Position numbers and translations under genes: made by a program. Of a stretch of DNA of 64,000 nt, positions 45,603 through 57,106 are shown in pieces. The DNA lies in NCBI RefSeq assembly GCF_034140825.1, contig NC_089042.1, positions 26,255,001-26,319,000 on the forward strand. Reading direction: 5' to 3'. Numbering within the stretch: the first letter of the stretch is position 1; the number at the start of each line of letters is the position of its first letter. The stretch is from Oryza sativa Japonica Group. Its lineage: Eukaryota > Streptophyta > Magnoliopsida > Poales > Poaceae. The notes below the pieces were generated by a model. That model worked only from the letters and a program-made list of their open reading frames with translations, made no database searches and was not told the origin of the DNA.

Positions 45603-48600
45603 TTATAGGGGAACAACGTAAGGCAAGGCAACTACGTCTGCGGAATCGATCAGTCGCGCTTCAGCCCAGACTCGGGGTGATTCTGCAGCCTCCAATATCT
45701 CTGATTTCCAGTCAACACTACCCCTGGACAATAGCCAGCTTTGATCAATGCACTTAGACCAGTCATCCATTGCTGGTATAGAGTACACTTGGCCCAGATA
45801 CTTGGCATCAGGATGAGGCGGTTTCGGAGAGACTTGGCTACTTCCATGGTTGGATGAAGAAACCGAAGTTTTCAGTTCCTTGAGATGATGAGAACCAGTG
45901 ACGCCGTTATTGTAGCATTCCTTGCTATCTTGAAATCTATCTGCCTTATAAGTATTCGTCCCAACAGGTGAACTAGGTCCACTCCCTTGAGAATAGTCCA
46001 ATATTTCACCATTTGTACGAGGATCAGTAGGAGATATCCTTGGCAACTTATTCATTCGCATACTATGCTCTGCCACTGCCAACATATTGTGAGAGTAAAT
46101 GGAATTAAAATAATATCTAGTGGACTATTCAAACATACTATTATGTGTCAAACATCAAATGATTCAGTTATCGATAACAAGAAAAGAAATGCTCTTTGGG
46201 CACTCATAAGGAAGAGGATCTTACCAAGTAGAGAACTGTTAGCCTCGGCATCTTTCCTTTTCTTGACATCATCAGAAGTGAACTCCTCATTAAGTTGACC
46301 CAACTGCCGCTGCAAACCATCTATCTTATTCTTGCTTGCGCCAAGAGAATCAAGTTCTTTGCATTCCTGCTTACTTACAACAACTTTTCCCACCTTTTCT
46401 TTCTCTTCAATTCTGTCTTTAGTCTTTCTTTCATTTGCAAGCCGATCCCTATCTTTGTCTTCAACATACTTGTGATCATTACTTTTCAGCTCTTTAGTCT
46501 TTCCCTTCCTTTTAACTGCTCCAGCTTTACTGCGTACTGATTGCCGATCCATTCTGATCTGGAAATCGCTATTATTTCCATTCCTGATCTCCATCAGCCC
46601 TCTGGGGCTCATGCTGTCACTATTTCTAGAAGGAAAATGGGAAGAAACCACTGGATCTTGGCCCACTTGTTCTGTTCTCAGCAAGGAATTTGGACTTGGT
46701 GTAACTACGCCATTTGGAGCCCTCTCTGCACCTGATACAACCGTGGTAATAGTACTTGTACCTTCAGTATTTCTTTGTGGTCGGTCCATTCTGTTATGAC
46801 TGTGCTTTCTATTTGTATTCGAGTGCTTTTCGGCAGATCCAACTTGAAGGCTCCTCCCATTCTGTAATCGAGGTTTAGACCCAAGGCTAGCACAGTCATA
46901 AGCAACACTATATTTCTTCTCTATCATCTCATGATTGAGATGTGTGGGTTGTCTGGATTTCTCAATCACACTGCTCAAAGATCTTTTCTTCCCTTTAGAA
47001 CCTGCAGAACCAAAGCTTTTGGTACTAGGGAGCAACTTGCCAGTACTACTGCTTGTGTGGTTTGCATGACCTTCTTGATCTAGGATTTGGGTAACCAACT
47101 CATTTGCAGGTTTAATATCTTTGACAGCTTCGTGTTGTATTTTTTCTTTAAGCCTTCCATTGTCGAGATCTGCATTCCTCAGAGTTGCTTTTTCCAAAGT
47201 TTGATTTGTGTATCTATCATCATCCTTGTTCTTTCTCTTATCTTTGTGCTTCTCTCTTTTGTGCTTCTTGCTGTGCTTATCTTTCCTACGATCGCTATTC
47301 TTTTCTTTTCTTTCTCGTCCTCTCCTTTCCTTACTTTCCTTTTTGTGCTTCTTCTCCTTGTGTTTTCCCTGGAAAAAACGTGGTGCATATTCAACATTGA
47401 TTGACATATAGCAGAAGAAATAAACATGAAATTCACATGTTTACCGCAAACCATTTTCCTAGTAACCAGTTAATCATAATTTTTATCATTAATGAAGGAA
47501 CCTAAATCGGAATGCACATAGTATACCAGGTTTGGTGGTGGATGATATGGCAATACATAAATATAAAACAGAATTTAATATCTAAACCAAGATCCACAGA
47601 GGGAACTTACTCCAAGTAGAATGCATTTCAGAGAAAATATACACACTTTAGTAAAAGCCTACCCAGTTAAGTGAGAAACTAAAAAAAGGCAATGGTAGCA
47701 CAAACATGTTTTTTTCAAATACGACAATAAGAACATTGTAAATACAGAAGCATATCTGAGGTAAAAACAACATGGTAAAAGGTTTATCATAGTATATACT
47801 AGCCAACATATCGACAGAAAGCTGTGAAAACAAATGATATATAAGGAAACATCCATGAGAGAATCATCACTGGAAACAAAGGTGGCACAGGTATTTTGCT
47901 CCTGTTGGTTTGTGATATTAAAAGAAGCATAGCTGTGAGTACACTTCAACTATTATTTTAGCCTCTGGTGAAACTGGGGAGATGCTACTTTTCTGCTGAA
48001 TTTAAATTGCAATATTACGTTTTCTTTTTGAAAAACAGTTCTAATGCTTAGTAACAAGTTAATAATGGGTCGTTTTGGATTGAAGCCAAAACGTGACCCT
48101 ACCAAAATTTTGGTAACTTTAACAGTAAACATGCTAGTTTGGATTGAAGCCAAACAATTGGTAGCGCCCACGCTCAATTTGGCTACATTCTAGAATCTTC
48201 TTCACTCTCATACTAAATTTTGGCTTTATATTGGTATTAAACCAAACATAGATTAGCTAACTTTGCCCTACCAAAAAATTGGTAGTGCCAAAATTTGCCT
48301 AGATTTTGGTACCAATTAATTGGTAGGGTAGAGAACCAAATAGGCCCTAAGTACCCAGTAAGTGGCTTTACAGTGGAACCTTTTCATATGAGCAAAGAAT
48401 AAAAATTGACTAAATCTAGAAATGCTAACTACTCATAGATGCAAACATTTGTCAAAGCAATGTTCATAAAAATGGCAAATCTATTTAACAGGTAATCTAT
48501 GGCTCCAACAGATGGAGAATATGGGTCGTTTTGGATTGAAGCCAAAACGTGACCCTACCAAAATTTTGGTAACTTTAATAGTAAACATGCTAGTTTAGAT

Positions 48601-49304
48601 TGAAGCCAAACAATTGGTAGTGCCCACGCTCAATTTGGCTACATTTTAGAATCTTCTTCACTCTCATACTAAATTTTGGCTTTATATTGGTATTAAGGGC
48701 TTGTTTGGTTTAGTACCCTACCAATATATTGGTAGTGCCAAACTCTAGGCAAGCTTTGGCACTACCAATATTTTGGTAGGGTAGAATTGTAAATGAGTGT
48801 CTTTGGATTGATGCCAATTGAGAGCCAAATTTCAAATTATGGTGAAGAACATTCTAGAATTGTGCCAAATTGAGTATAGGCATTACCAAATATTTGGCTT
48901 TAAACCAAATCATCACATTTACTATTTAAACTACCAAAACATTGGTATGGCAACATTTTGGTATCAAACCAAAACGGCCCTAAACCAAACATAGATTAGC
49001 TAACTTTGCCCTACAAAAAATTGGTAGTGCCAAAATTTGCCTAGATTTTGGTACTACCAATTAATTGGTAGGGTAGAGAACCAAATAGGCCCTATATTCC
49101 CTATTTTCTTGTTTAAAGGGAACTCATACACTGCCTAGTTACTCTACCATGTACTAGCAGCATTTAGTTTGGGCAAGAACAGGGCCATTTCTGCAAGTGA
49201 TTTGAAAGGCACAAAATCATATGCACCTTCTTTAGCAGATCATTATGCTCACTCCTAGGCTTCGCCTCATACCCAGGCGGCGGGAATGGGAAACACCTGG
49301 ACAT
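45603..49304 (-). CDS. Lysine-rich nuclear-type protein of unknown function
   Basis: Three coding exons on the minus strand: 49304-49227 (phase 0), 47368-46225 (phase 1) and 46075-45603, total 564 residues, GT-AG introns. The N-terminus MSRCFPFPPPGYEAKPRSEH is typical of a conserved plant family often labelled 'Myb-like protein X', without a real Myb domain. It is followed at once by an extreme lysine/arginine block (GKHKEKKHKKESKERRGRER onward, about residues 27-80) with several nuclear-localisation-type clusters. The middle is low complexity. The C-terminal part after GLQRQLGQLNEEFTSDDVKK looks structured, ending DWKSEILEAAESPRVWAEAR and SADVVALPYVVPL. Biochemical role unknown. Intron 1 (1.86 kb) carries the Tourist-like copies listed next. 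Confidence 0.88.
48067..48347. mobile_element. Tourist-like MITE, copy 1
   Basis: Begins gggtcgttttggattgaagc and ends gaaccaaataggccc, then taa; taa also lies one base before the start. Inner words 'accaaaattttggtaactt' and 'caattaattggtagggtaga' pair. It lies in intron 1 of the lysine-rich gene, about 455 bp from a near-identical copy at 48523. Confidence 0.75.
48523..49092. mobile_element. Tourist-like MITE, copy 2, split by a relative
   Basis: Same sequence as copy 1 from gggtcgttttgg to aaataggccc, flanked by tat on both sides. It is interrupted after 'ttatattggtattaa' by a related element at 48697-48980, after which the copy-1 order resumes at 'accaaacatagattagc'. Confidence 0.8.
48697..48980. 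mobile_element. Nested Tourist-like MITE
   Basis: The 284-bp element begins gggcttgtttggtttagta and ends accaaaacggccc. It is flanked by the 3-bp duplication TAA (48694-48696 and 48981-48983), the PIF/Harbinger-type target. Copy 1 shows the same point uninterrupted (tattaaaccaaac), which confirms both ends. Confidence 0.9.
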
Positions 49305-51931
49305 TGTGCCCCTCCTGGAAGATCAATCACAAAACTGAATCCCCAGCAAAGCAGCTCAACAGATTCTCCCAACAAATGCTTGAATTCTTTCTCATGCAAC
49401 ATATCCCCTCTCTAGCATATCATCCCCAGCGCCGGCAACTGCGCGAGGCCGGTGCGCCGTAACCCCGATTTCCAAACACTCAGATGCACAAATCAATCCT
49501 CAAAACACAAAATACTACATCTAGACCTAAACAAAAAAATCTCCCGATTCTGTGACTGCTTGGAGCGATCCAGCTCTCAGAAACACCAGATTGCTCTTGA
49601 TTACTCTCTAATTTGAGGAGAATCCAAGTGGTGGCATGAACAGTACGTGCAATCCTCTTCCATCTGCTCACTCCCCACCACCGATCCCCAACCACAGCCA
49701 CAGCAGATGAAACTGAAACCCCGGCACGGCACCGCCGCGATCTGAGTCGCTGCAATCTCCACCGGCGCCGCCGACCGCAGCAGTGGCGCCGGAGACGCAG
49801 CGCATCAACACCACCGCCGCCGCCGCCGAAGCTTCCGGAAAAAAAAAAGTATCGGGCACCGGAAACCCTCACAAACTGCTTCCTCTCGATCTTGAACCAA
49901 AACCTACTAGGAAGAGGCCCCCCGATCTAGCGAATCTTTGGCACTCCACGCCTCCAATCCGTCGTCGTGGTCAGTGGCGGATTCTTCGAAGAACTCCCAG
50001 AAAAATTTCCCAAGAACGCGAACTCGATCAGCGGGATTTCGCCTATCTCTCTCGGTCCTGAGACTTTCCTCTTCGCTTCTTCTCTCGCTCTCTTTGGGGA
50101 TTGGTTGGTTGCTTCGCCGCAGCGAAAACCTGCGAGTGCGAGGCGGCGACGCAGGAGGAGGAGGAGGAGGAGGTGAGGTGTACTACTTGCTACAGCTGCT
50201 GCTGCTGGAGGAGGAGACGTGGAGGAAGCGGACGAACACCATGTTTGGGTTACAGGTGTCGAGCTACCACTGCAGTGATTCATCATCCTTCCGTCATTCG
50301 GTTTGTTGCATGGTAGACTGTAGACTGGATGTTTTATGGAGTTGTATTATACAGTAGCCCTCTATAAAAAGTTATTTTATAAATAAATTTTTAGAAAAAA
50401 AAATATTTTACAAATAGACTCTTTTCTTAGGCTGTGTTCTTTCCTTCGAGTTCTCAACCCCTCTCCCTCGTTTTCCGCGCGCACGCTTTTCAAACTGCTA
50501 AATGGTGTGCTTTTTGTAAAAAGTTTCTATATGAAGGTTGCTTAAAAAAATAAATTTATCTATTTTTTTAAAAAAATTAGCTAATACTTAATTAATTATG
50601 CAATAACGTGTGTTTCGTTTTGCGCGCCGGGAGGAGGAACGCAGCCTTAGCCTCTCGCAGTGCAAACTATGGGACCCATACCCCTAACACAAAAAATTGG
50701 TCCAAAGACAGTCACCCCACAGTGCAAGCACCCATATGTATGTGGCTTAATTGAATGGAGACACGGATGAAGGAAATAAAGCCCACAGTGGGGCGTGACC
50801 CTAGGGCGAGCAGCCGGTGAAGCGCAAGGAAATTTATTTCCTCACCTACCCCTCCAGAGCTTCTCTCTTCCTCGCCCTTCTTTCTCAACCTCTTCTCCTC
50901 CTCCGCTCCATCTCGTCGCCTACCTCTCCTCCCGGGGCGGCGGGAGGCGTCCCCTGCGGTGGCGGCTGGCGCGGCGGCGGGAGGCGTCCCCGGCTCGTGC
51001 TGATGCCGCTCGCTCGCCGAAGGAGGTTGGTCACCAGCTACATCGGGCTCACCGGCATGCGGGCGAGGGAGTAGGGCGTCGGTGTCCGTGGCGACAGCGT
51101 GAGGTGTCCCCGGCGGCGGCTGCTGCTGGTGCGGTGTGGCGGCGAGCAGCCAGAGCGTGGGGCGGCTTAGCGTTGGATCTGGCCAGGGTCGGCGGGAATG
51201 GACGGCGCGACGCCGACGGGCGGCCGGCGGCGGGAGCGGACGGCTTCTCCACCTCACTGATTTCCCCCTTCCTTTTCTCTACCAAATGACTCAGAGAAAT
51301 TTTGTTGCTTTGCTTTTCTCTACCAAATCTGTGGTGGGCGTTTGGGGGGATTTTCCTACGCGTTTGGGGGGATTTCTGTTCGTCAATGATTTCTTTGGAG
51401 GGCGATTTGGGGTTTTCTACAGGTGGATTCGGCGCGAGGGCATGGGGCAGCGAAGAAATGCCCACAGCGCGCGTGCCTCCCTTTTCCCCGGCCGCTCGCG
51501 CCCTCGCTGCAACGAAGTATTGCGCCGCTTAGGTAGGGGACGGGAAACCTAGCAAAGGCGCGGTCCCTCCCTCCACGTCGACCAAAAACTGAGCTGGCGT
51601 AACGAGGTTCCGCGCCAGCTCAGTGCACCGTGAGAGGCCTTAGTGTAATGTTATTGACGCCGAGATTTAATGTCTCGTTGATATCCTCGTTCTCCTGAGA
51701 TATGTTATTGGTGTGAAAAGGGATTGATACCAGTGACAGATTTGTTTGTAAATGGATCTGAGAATGATTAGAATGTAAATATTTTTTTCTTACATGAACG
51801 CAGAGCAATATTTTTTTTGAGGGATTATTTGTAAGTTTTAGGAAGGACTAAAGTATAAAAGAACCCAGTCGGTGTAGACTTGTCGCTGCTACGGACGAAT
51901 GACCGTACGATTTAGGACGACGACGAAGGCG
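49305..51931. other. Promoter of the lysine-rich gene; no confirmed gene beyond
   Basis: 49440-50360 is GC-mixed, with overlapping low-complexity frames on both strands and a GGA/GAG run near 50150; it probably holds the 5' UTR and promoter. 50433-50648 is a MITE of the 'aaactgctaaatgg' group (gctgtgttctttccttcg to ggaggaacgcagcc). 50790-51550 is GC-rich with a repeated 'cggcgggaggcgtcccc' (50938 and 50971) and unsupported frames. 51560-51931 shows nothing I recognise. Confidence 0.45.
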
Positions 51932-51940
51932 GCGCCACGC

Positions 51941-53484
51941 GGAATAAGTTCACTTTGGGTCTCTCTATTTGTCGCCTAGTCCGATTTTCGTCTCTTAACC
52001 GTAAAACCGGGTACGACTCATCCCTCAATTTACTAAAACCAGGCAAATGAGATCCCTCGGCGGTTTTGAATGCGGTTTTGGCTGACGTGGCGCTTACATG
52101 GCTTGTCTGACTAGGTCTTCGTCCCACGTAGCATTGACGTGGCGCTTACGTTTCAATTATATCTCGAAAAAATAATAAAAAGCGTGGTCCCACATGTCAG
52201 CTGTACACAAAAATATTTTATAAGTGGTGGGGCCCACATCAACCTCACACCTCTCTTCTTCCCTCTCCCTTCTCTCTCTTCTTCCTTTCCCCTCTCTCTC
52301 TCCTTCCCGGGCTGCCGACGGCGTGGGTGGGCCGAGGAGCAGGCGAGCTCCGGCGGCGGCGGCGGGCGTGGTCGGTGCCGCCCCCGACCGGAGCGCCGCG
52401 GAAAGCGCGGCGTTGGCGGCGGGTGACCGGAGAAGTGCGCACGCCGGGCGGTCGGAGTCGGCGAGCGCCGCGACGTCGGAATCGGCCAAACCAACCCTTC
52501 CTCCTCCCCAAAAATACCCTCTCTCTCTCTCTCTCTTCGCCCCAAATCCCCCACCGCCTCCCCCACCTCCTAACCCTCCTCCTCCTCCTCGTCGTTGCCG
52601 CCGTCGGCGTCGCCGAGTCGGCTTCCGAAGCGGACGCCATCCACGACCTGGCCAAGTCGGTCCCGGCCCTAGGGTGGGATGGCGACAACGTGTGCAGCTT
52701 CGAGGGTGTCACCTGCGAGCGGGGCGGGTCGGGGAAGGTGACGGAGCTCAACCTCGCCGACAGGGCGCTCGCCGGCACGCTCTCCTCCCTCACCTCGCTC
52801 ACCGCGCTGCAGCTCCAGGGGAACGCGCTCGCCGGCGCCGTCCCTTCCCTCGCCGGGATGGCCTCCCTCACCCGCCTCGCCCTCGACGGCAACGCCTTCA
52901 CCTCCCTACCACCCGACTTCCTCCTTGGCCTCACCTCACTGCAGTATCTCAGCATAGACAACCTCCCCATCCAGCCATGGCCCGTCCCCGACGCCATCGC
53001 CAACTGCTCCTCCCTCGAAACCTTCTTTGCCTCCAACGCGCTTCGGTCAGGGGGCGGCGCCGACCACGCTCGCCGCCGCATCCCGCCGCCGCCGCCGGAG
53101 CTCGCCTGCTCCGCCGCCCACCCGCGCCGTCGGCAGCCCGGGAAGGAGAGAGAGAGAGGGGAAAGGAAGAAGTGAGAGAAGGTGGAGGGAAGAAGAGAGG
53201 TGTGAGGTTGACATGTGGGGCCCACGTGGGCCCCACCATTTATAAAATACTTTTGTGTACCGCTGACATGTGGGACCACGCTTTTTATTATTTTTCCGAG
53301 ATATAATTGACACGTAAGCGCCACATCAATGCCACGTGGGACGAAGACCTAGTCAAACAAGCCACGTAAGCGCAACGTCAGTCAAAATCGTCTTCAAAAC
53401 CGCCGAGGGACTTGTTTACCCGGTTAGCAAGGGACATAAATTGGACTGGGCGACAAATAGAGGGACCCAAAGTGAACTTATTGC
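51941..53484. mobile_element. Pack-MULE 3 (carries TMK-type LRR fragment)
   Basis: Mutator-like element with inverted ends of about 440 bp (51941-52387 and about 53047-53484), starting ggaataagttcactttggg and ending cccaaagtgaacttattgc. It is flanked by an exact 9-bp duplication gcgccacgc at 51932-51940 and 53485-53493. No transposase is present. The arms remain very similar to each other, so the insertion is probably fairly young. Same terminal family as Pack-MULE 2. Confidence 0.93.
52327..53175 (+). pseudogene. Captured TMK-like LRR receptor fragment in a chimeric frame
   Basis: An open frame of 282 codons fuses arm-derived arginine-rich sequence to a piece of a plant TMK-type receptor kinase ectodomain. 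The hydrophobic LLTLLLLLVVAAVGVAE (the original signal-peptide core) is followed by SEADAIHDLAKSVPALGWDG, the N-terminal pair of cysteines in NVCSFEGVTC, then leucine-rich repeats such as VTELNLADRALAGTL and LTALQLQGNALAGAVPSLAG and YLSIDNLPIQPWPVPDAIAN, up to LETFFASNALRSG. The second arm then supplies a proline/arginine-rich tail. Kinase, transmembrane and later LRR parts are absent. The donor's start codon is not preserved, so the hydrophobic stretch would sit about 85 residues in. Expression is unknown. Confidence 0.85.
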
Positions 53485-53493
53485 GCGCCACGC

Positions 53494-56400
53494 TAATACC
53501 ATGGAGGCCCAAACCCAATCTGGGCCGTCAAATCAGCCACGGTCAGGCCCAGCCGGCCCATCTCCACCTTGCAATCGTGCCAAGGCCTCGTCACCGCGGC
53601 GGCGGCGCCTCCGGCGTACGGACACCTGGTGATGATGATGATGATCTCAGGTGAAAACGACGGTGAGCCACAGCACTGAGCCTTACTTTCTCACAGTCAA
53701 CTCCTCTCACTACCAGTAGTGGCTTCTGACTGATCAGTGAGTGACTGAGTTAGTGAGTGACAGATATCAAGGCTGCATCTTCCAAGAATCATGGCCACCA
53801 AAAGGTCTCCTGATTGCGTTGACATATGCTCTGTGATTCATGATGTCGCTTCGTTTTCAAGGGACAGAAACATGAATAACCAATGCAGATTCAGACATTC
53901 AGTAGAGGCCAGTTAGGACATACAGAACAGGCTGTGATGGTAGATGAGTTTGGTTATGTGTTCAAAGGAGGGAAAATTTGGCTTGGCTTGGCTTTGCTGG
54001 CCTCTGCTAACTACCAAGTGTGTGACAGTTGAGATCTCATTAACTCCCCAGGTTTTCCTCCAGAGATTCAGAGTGCAGAAGTAGATGCATCATGTTCATT
54101 GTTTTCAATTTACAGTTAGGATGGACAGCACAATCTCACGGAGTCAATTTTGATTCAGAGTTGGGAGATCTGGGAGGTCGGTCTGACTGATCACTTTGCT
54201 TTTTATTTCATTGGCTAAATGGACTCCATTGTACAGACGAACCATCATTGTTTCAGAGATTAGGGTTCAAGAGAAAAAAAACCTGAAAAAAATATTACTG
54301 TCATGTTTCAGAAAAAAGAAATCGTCCTGCAGGAAAACACACTCATTTTAGCTCCGTAATTGACAGATGGGGCTGAACTCTGAAGTCTGAAGTCATGAAC
54401 GTCTAGAAGAAGTCATTGCAACGTGGGTTATCTTTACAAAAGAAAAAAAAAAGATGAAAAAAAAAGAGAAGATAGCAAGACAGCAAAAGCGAAAGGTAAA
54501 ATGGAAGGTGGCTCATCTAGATAGTTAAAACTGTAGATGATGAATTAGGATATCCTTTTTCATCAGACAGTGGTGTCCCTTGATCCAAGATCGATCAGGG
54601 AAAGCGAAAGGTTGAGCCTGCCCATTCCTGCACCGATCGATGCATGGCTTGAAACTTGTGATCGAGATAATGGTACAAGATGAGTGAGCAAGAGAGCATA
54701 GGTGTACTACAATATCACCAAAAGAAAAGGCTCCAAATCTTAGCTTTTGCCACTGTCCACTCAACTAGTGCAGGTCCAAATGGTGATCTTGGAAGCTGGA
54801 ATCCTGAAATTAGCTAATAAAAAAGAATTAAAGCTTCAGAAAAGCAACTCCTAGTACGATGTTTCTTTTCTGAAAGATATGTAGTTTGCAACTAGGCTTC
54901 TCGGATACAGAGAGGATGCGATCAAAGATGTACGAGTCATTTTCAGTTAACATATGAGATTCATCCTGCCCAGCAAATGGTTAAGAAAAGAAAAGGTGAG
55001 CTTTGAATGCTGTTTGGAAGGCACAGGTAGTGGTACTGTAGTAGCAGCAGTACAGACAGAGTTAAATCCATTAACCAATTCTTTGATGATCAATGGGTCA
55101 GGGAGCTGGCCACAATTTCACAATCTGGCTCCATATGTACAGTGCCGAGGTACAGACAACCAATTTATCACATGAGATTTAGGATGAACAGCACATGAGG
55201 GAAATCAATTTAGACTGGATGCAGTTAAAGGAAAAGACAAGCAACAATCTCAGCAGTACATAAGTTGTCTCCTACCTGTGAAAAAGGGTCAGAAATTTGC
55301 AAGTGGTGAGGCACAAAGGGGACCAAAGTCTGGATGAGGTCAATATTTGCCTAACCTTATGCTTATACTAGTCAATGACTGGCTAATTTCTCCAGCTCAC
55401 CTTGTCCATGGGGACCAAGCTTATGATACAGTAACAGCCAGGCTAGATCGGTAGTACCAATCCGGTGAGCAATGCAGTTCAAGAGGTGATACTAGATATT
55501 TATTGGCCTTATTGAGTAGTTTAGTTGAAATGTGATAGGTTATAGAAGTAATGCTGTAATAAAAACAGGACCCTTTTTGACATGAAGCAGGTGAATAACA
55601 TGTTCAGTTACTTCAACTAATAAAGTGATTGTCCTGGAGCACAATGCCAAACCTGAACTTTTTTTATTAGTATTTTTAAGGATGGCAAGCATCAGGTCCA
55701 AATTGTCTCCCTGGCCAGCTGCTGATAGATATTCCATTTTTCATATGCTGAAAAAGATGTGCAGGCAGGCAGATTTTGTTCTTCATCATCACCACAGCTC
55801 ATCAGACTTTCAGAGGGCTCCATGTAGTTTTTTTGTGCATAATGTATTATTCTCTGTGGTCCTATCTTGCTAGCCATGCCCAATGCATTTCTCTTCACAC
55901 TTCACAGGATTGCCTCAGCATGACATGAACACATTAGCTAAGCTTATCTAAGATCAATGGTGTGAACTGTGAAGGCAGGAGTGGACAAGAGCAAATTGGG
56001 TTAAGCAGGAATCCAATGTGTACACACGTTGCAGCAATCTTCCACTCACACTTCCCCCTTATGAATTCAGAATTCACACTAATGCATCAGTCAGAATGTT
56101 AAATATAGATAGTGAAGTCACACCAAAATTGGAAGTTTGGTTGAAATTGGAACGATGTGACGAAAAAGTTGGAAGTTTATGTGTGTAGAAAAGTTTTGAT
56201 GTGATGGAAAAGTTGGAAGTTTGAAGAAAAACTTTGGAACTAAACACGGCCGAAATGAACATACAAAACAGCTTGAAGCTCAAGAATTACTGTATTTGGT
56301 AGGAGATTTTTGATGATGGACACATCATCAGGAGTTGCTTTCTGAACAGCATGAACTGGGGGCTGCATCACTGTAGTCAGTCACTGTACCAAAATGCTCA

Positions 56401-57106
56401 ATGCTCCCTTCAACCTTTCATGGATGCTATCTAAAAAGCAGCAGCATCGATTCCCAAACGATTGTATTCCATTCCATCACCAACTATCCAATTCCACTAC
56501 CAATCTCTCACAGATAGTGCCAGAGAAATCAGAAGCAAGTCACACACACACAGAATTCACAAACACTCCACATGCAGTAAGATGCTCTGGTTCAGAGAAC
56601 AGTGCCCAAAACTGGACAGGTTTTATAAATGCAGAAAGAAATCGCAGCAAAGTCCACCGCCAAAATTTAAAGTATATATATAAATTTTTTTATGGCAGCC
56701 TGAAGCTGCTTGGATTTACACCCACTACAGCATCTTGTGTTCTTGTTGCTGGCATGATCATTCAGGAATCACACCAAATGAGACCAAATGAACAAGAACA
56801 AGATGGTAATTAACTGAAAAGAATAAGTTCAGAGGAAAATATTCTAAACCAGAAGGATTCCAGTGACATCATCTTTCTTCTTCTGCCCTGGCTCCTTCCT
56901 TTTTTTGCTCTGTCATCTTATCTATACTCCAGTCCATTTCTTTTTCTCTCTACTAGCCATGGATTTTGCTTAAGCAGCATAAGCAAAATTCAGCATGGTT
57001 GATTGCATCCATCATGGAGAAACAAAGCAGCAATCTTTTAAACAAATTAGCACTGAAAAAAGTTGCAGGACGAGTGCTAGCCTCCAAGGACAATTGGGTG
57101 GACACG
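53494..57106. other. Intergenic, no gene recognised
   Basis: About 3.6 kb with only short frames lacking domains. A short 'tgtttag' MITE lies at 56108-56252. 56860-57106 is probably the 3' UTR of the epimerase gene. I see nothing else. Confidence 0.5.
56108..56252. mobile_element. Short 'tgtttag' MITE
   Basis: Begins 'tagtgaagtcacaccaaaat' and ends 'ggaactaaacacggcc'. It contains the family words 'ttggttgaaattggaacgat' and 'gatgtgatggaaaagttgg' and is closely similar to the copy at 59514-59652. Confidence 0.7.

Noticed and set aside
50795-51552. GC-rich frames of up to 164 codons
   Set aside because: Several overlapping frames on both strands, no domain, no clear splice structure. Could be a 5' region of an unidentified gene but cannot be supported.
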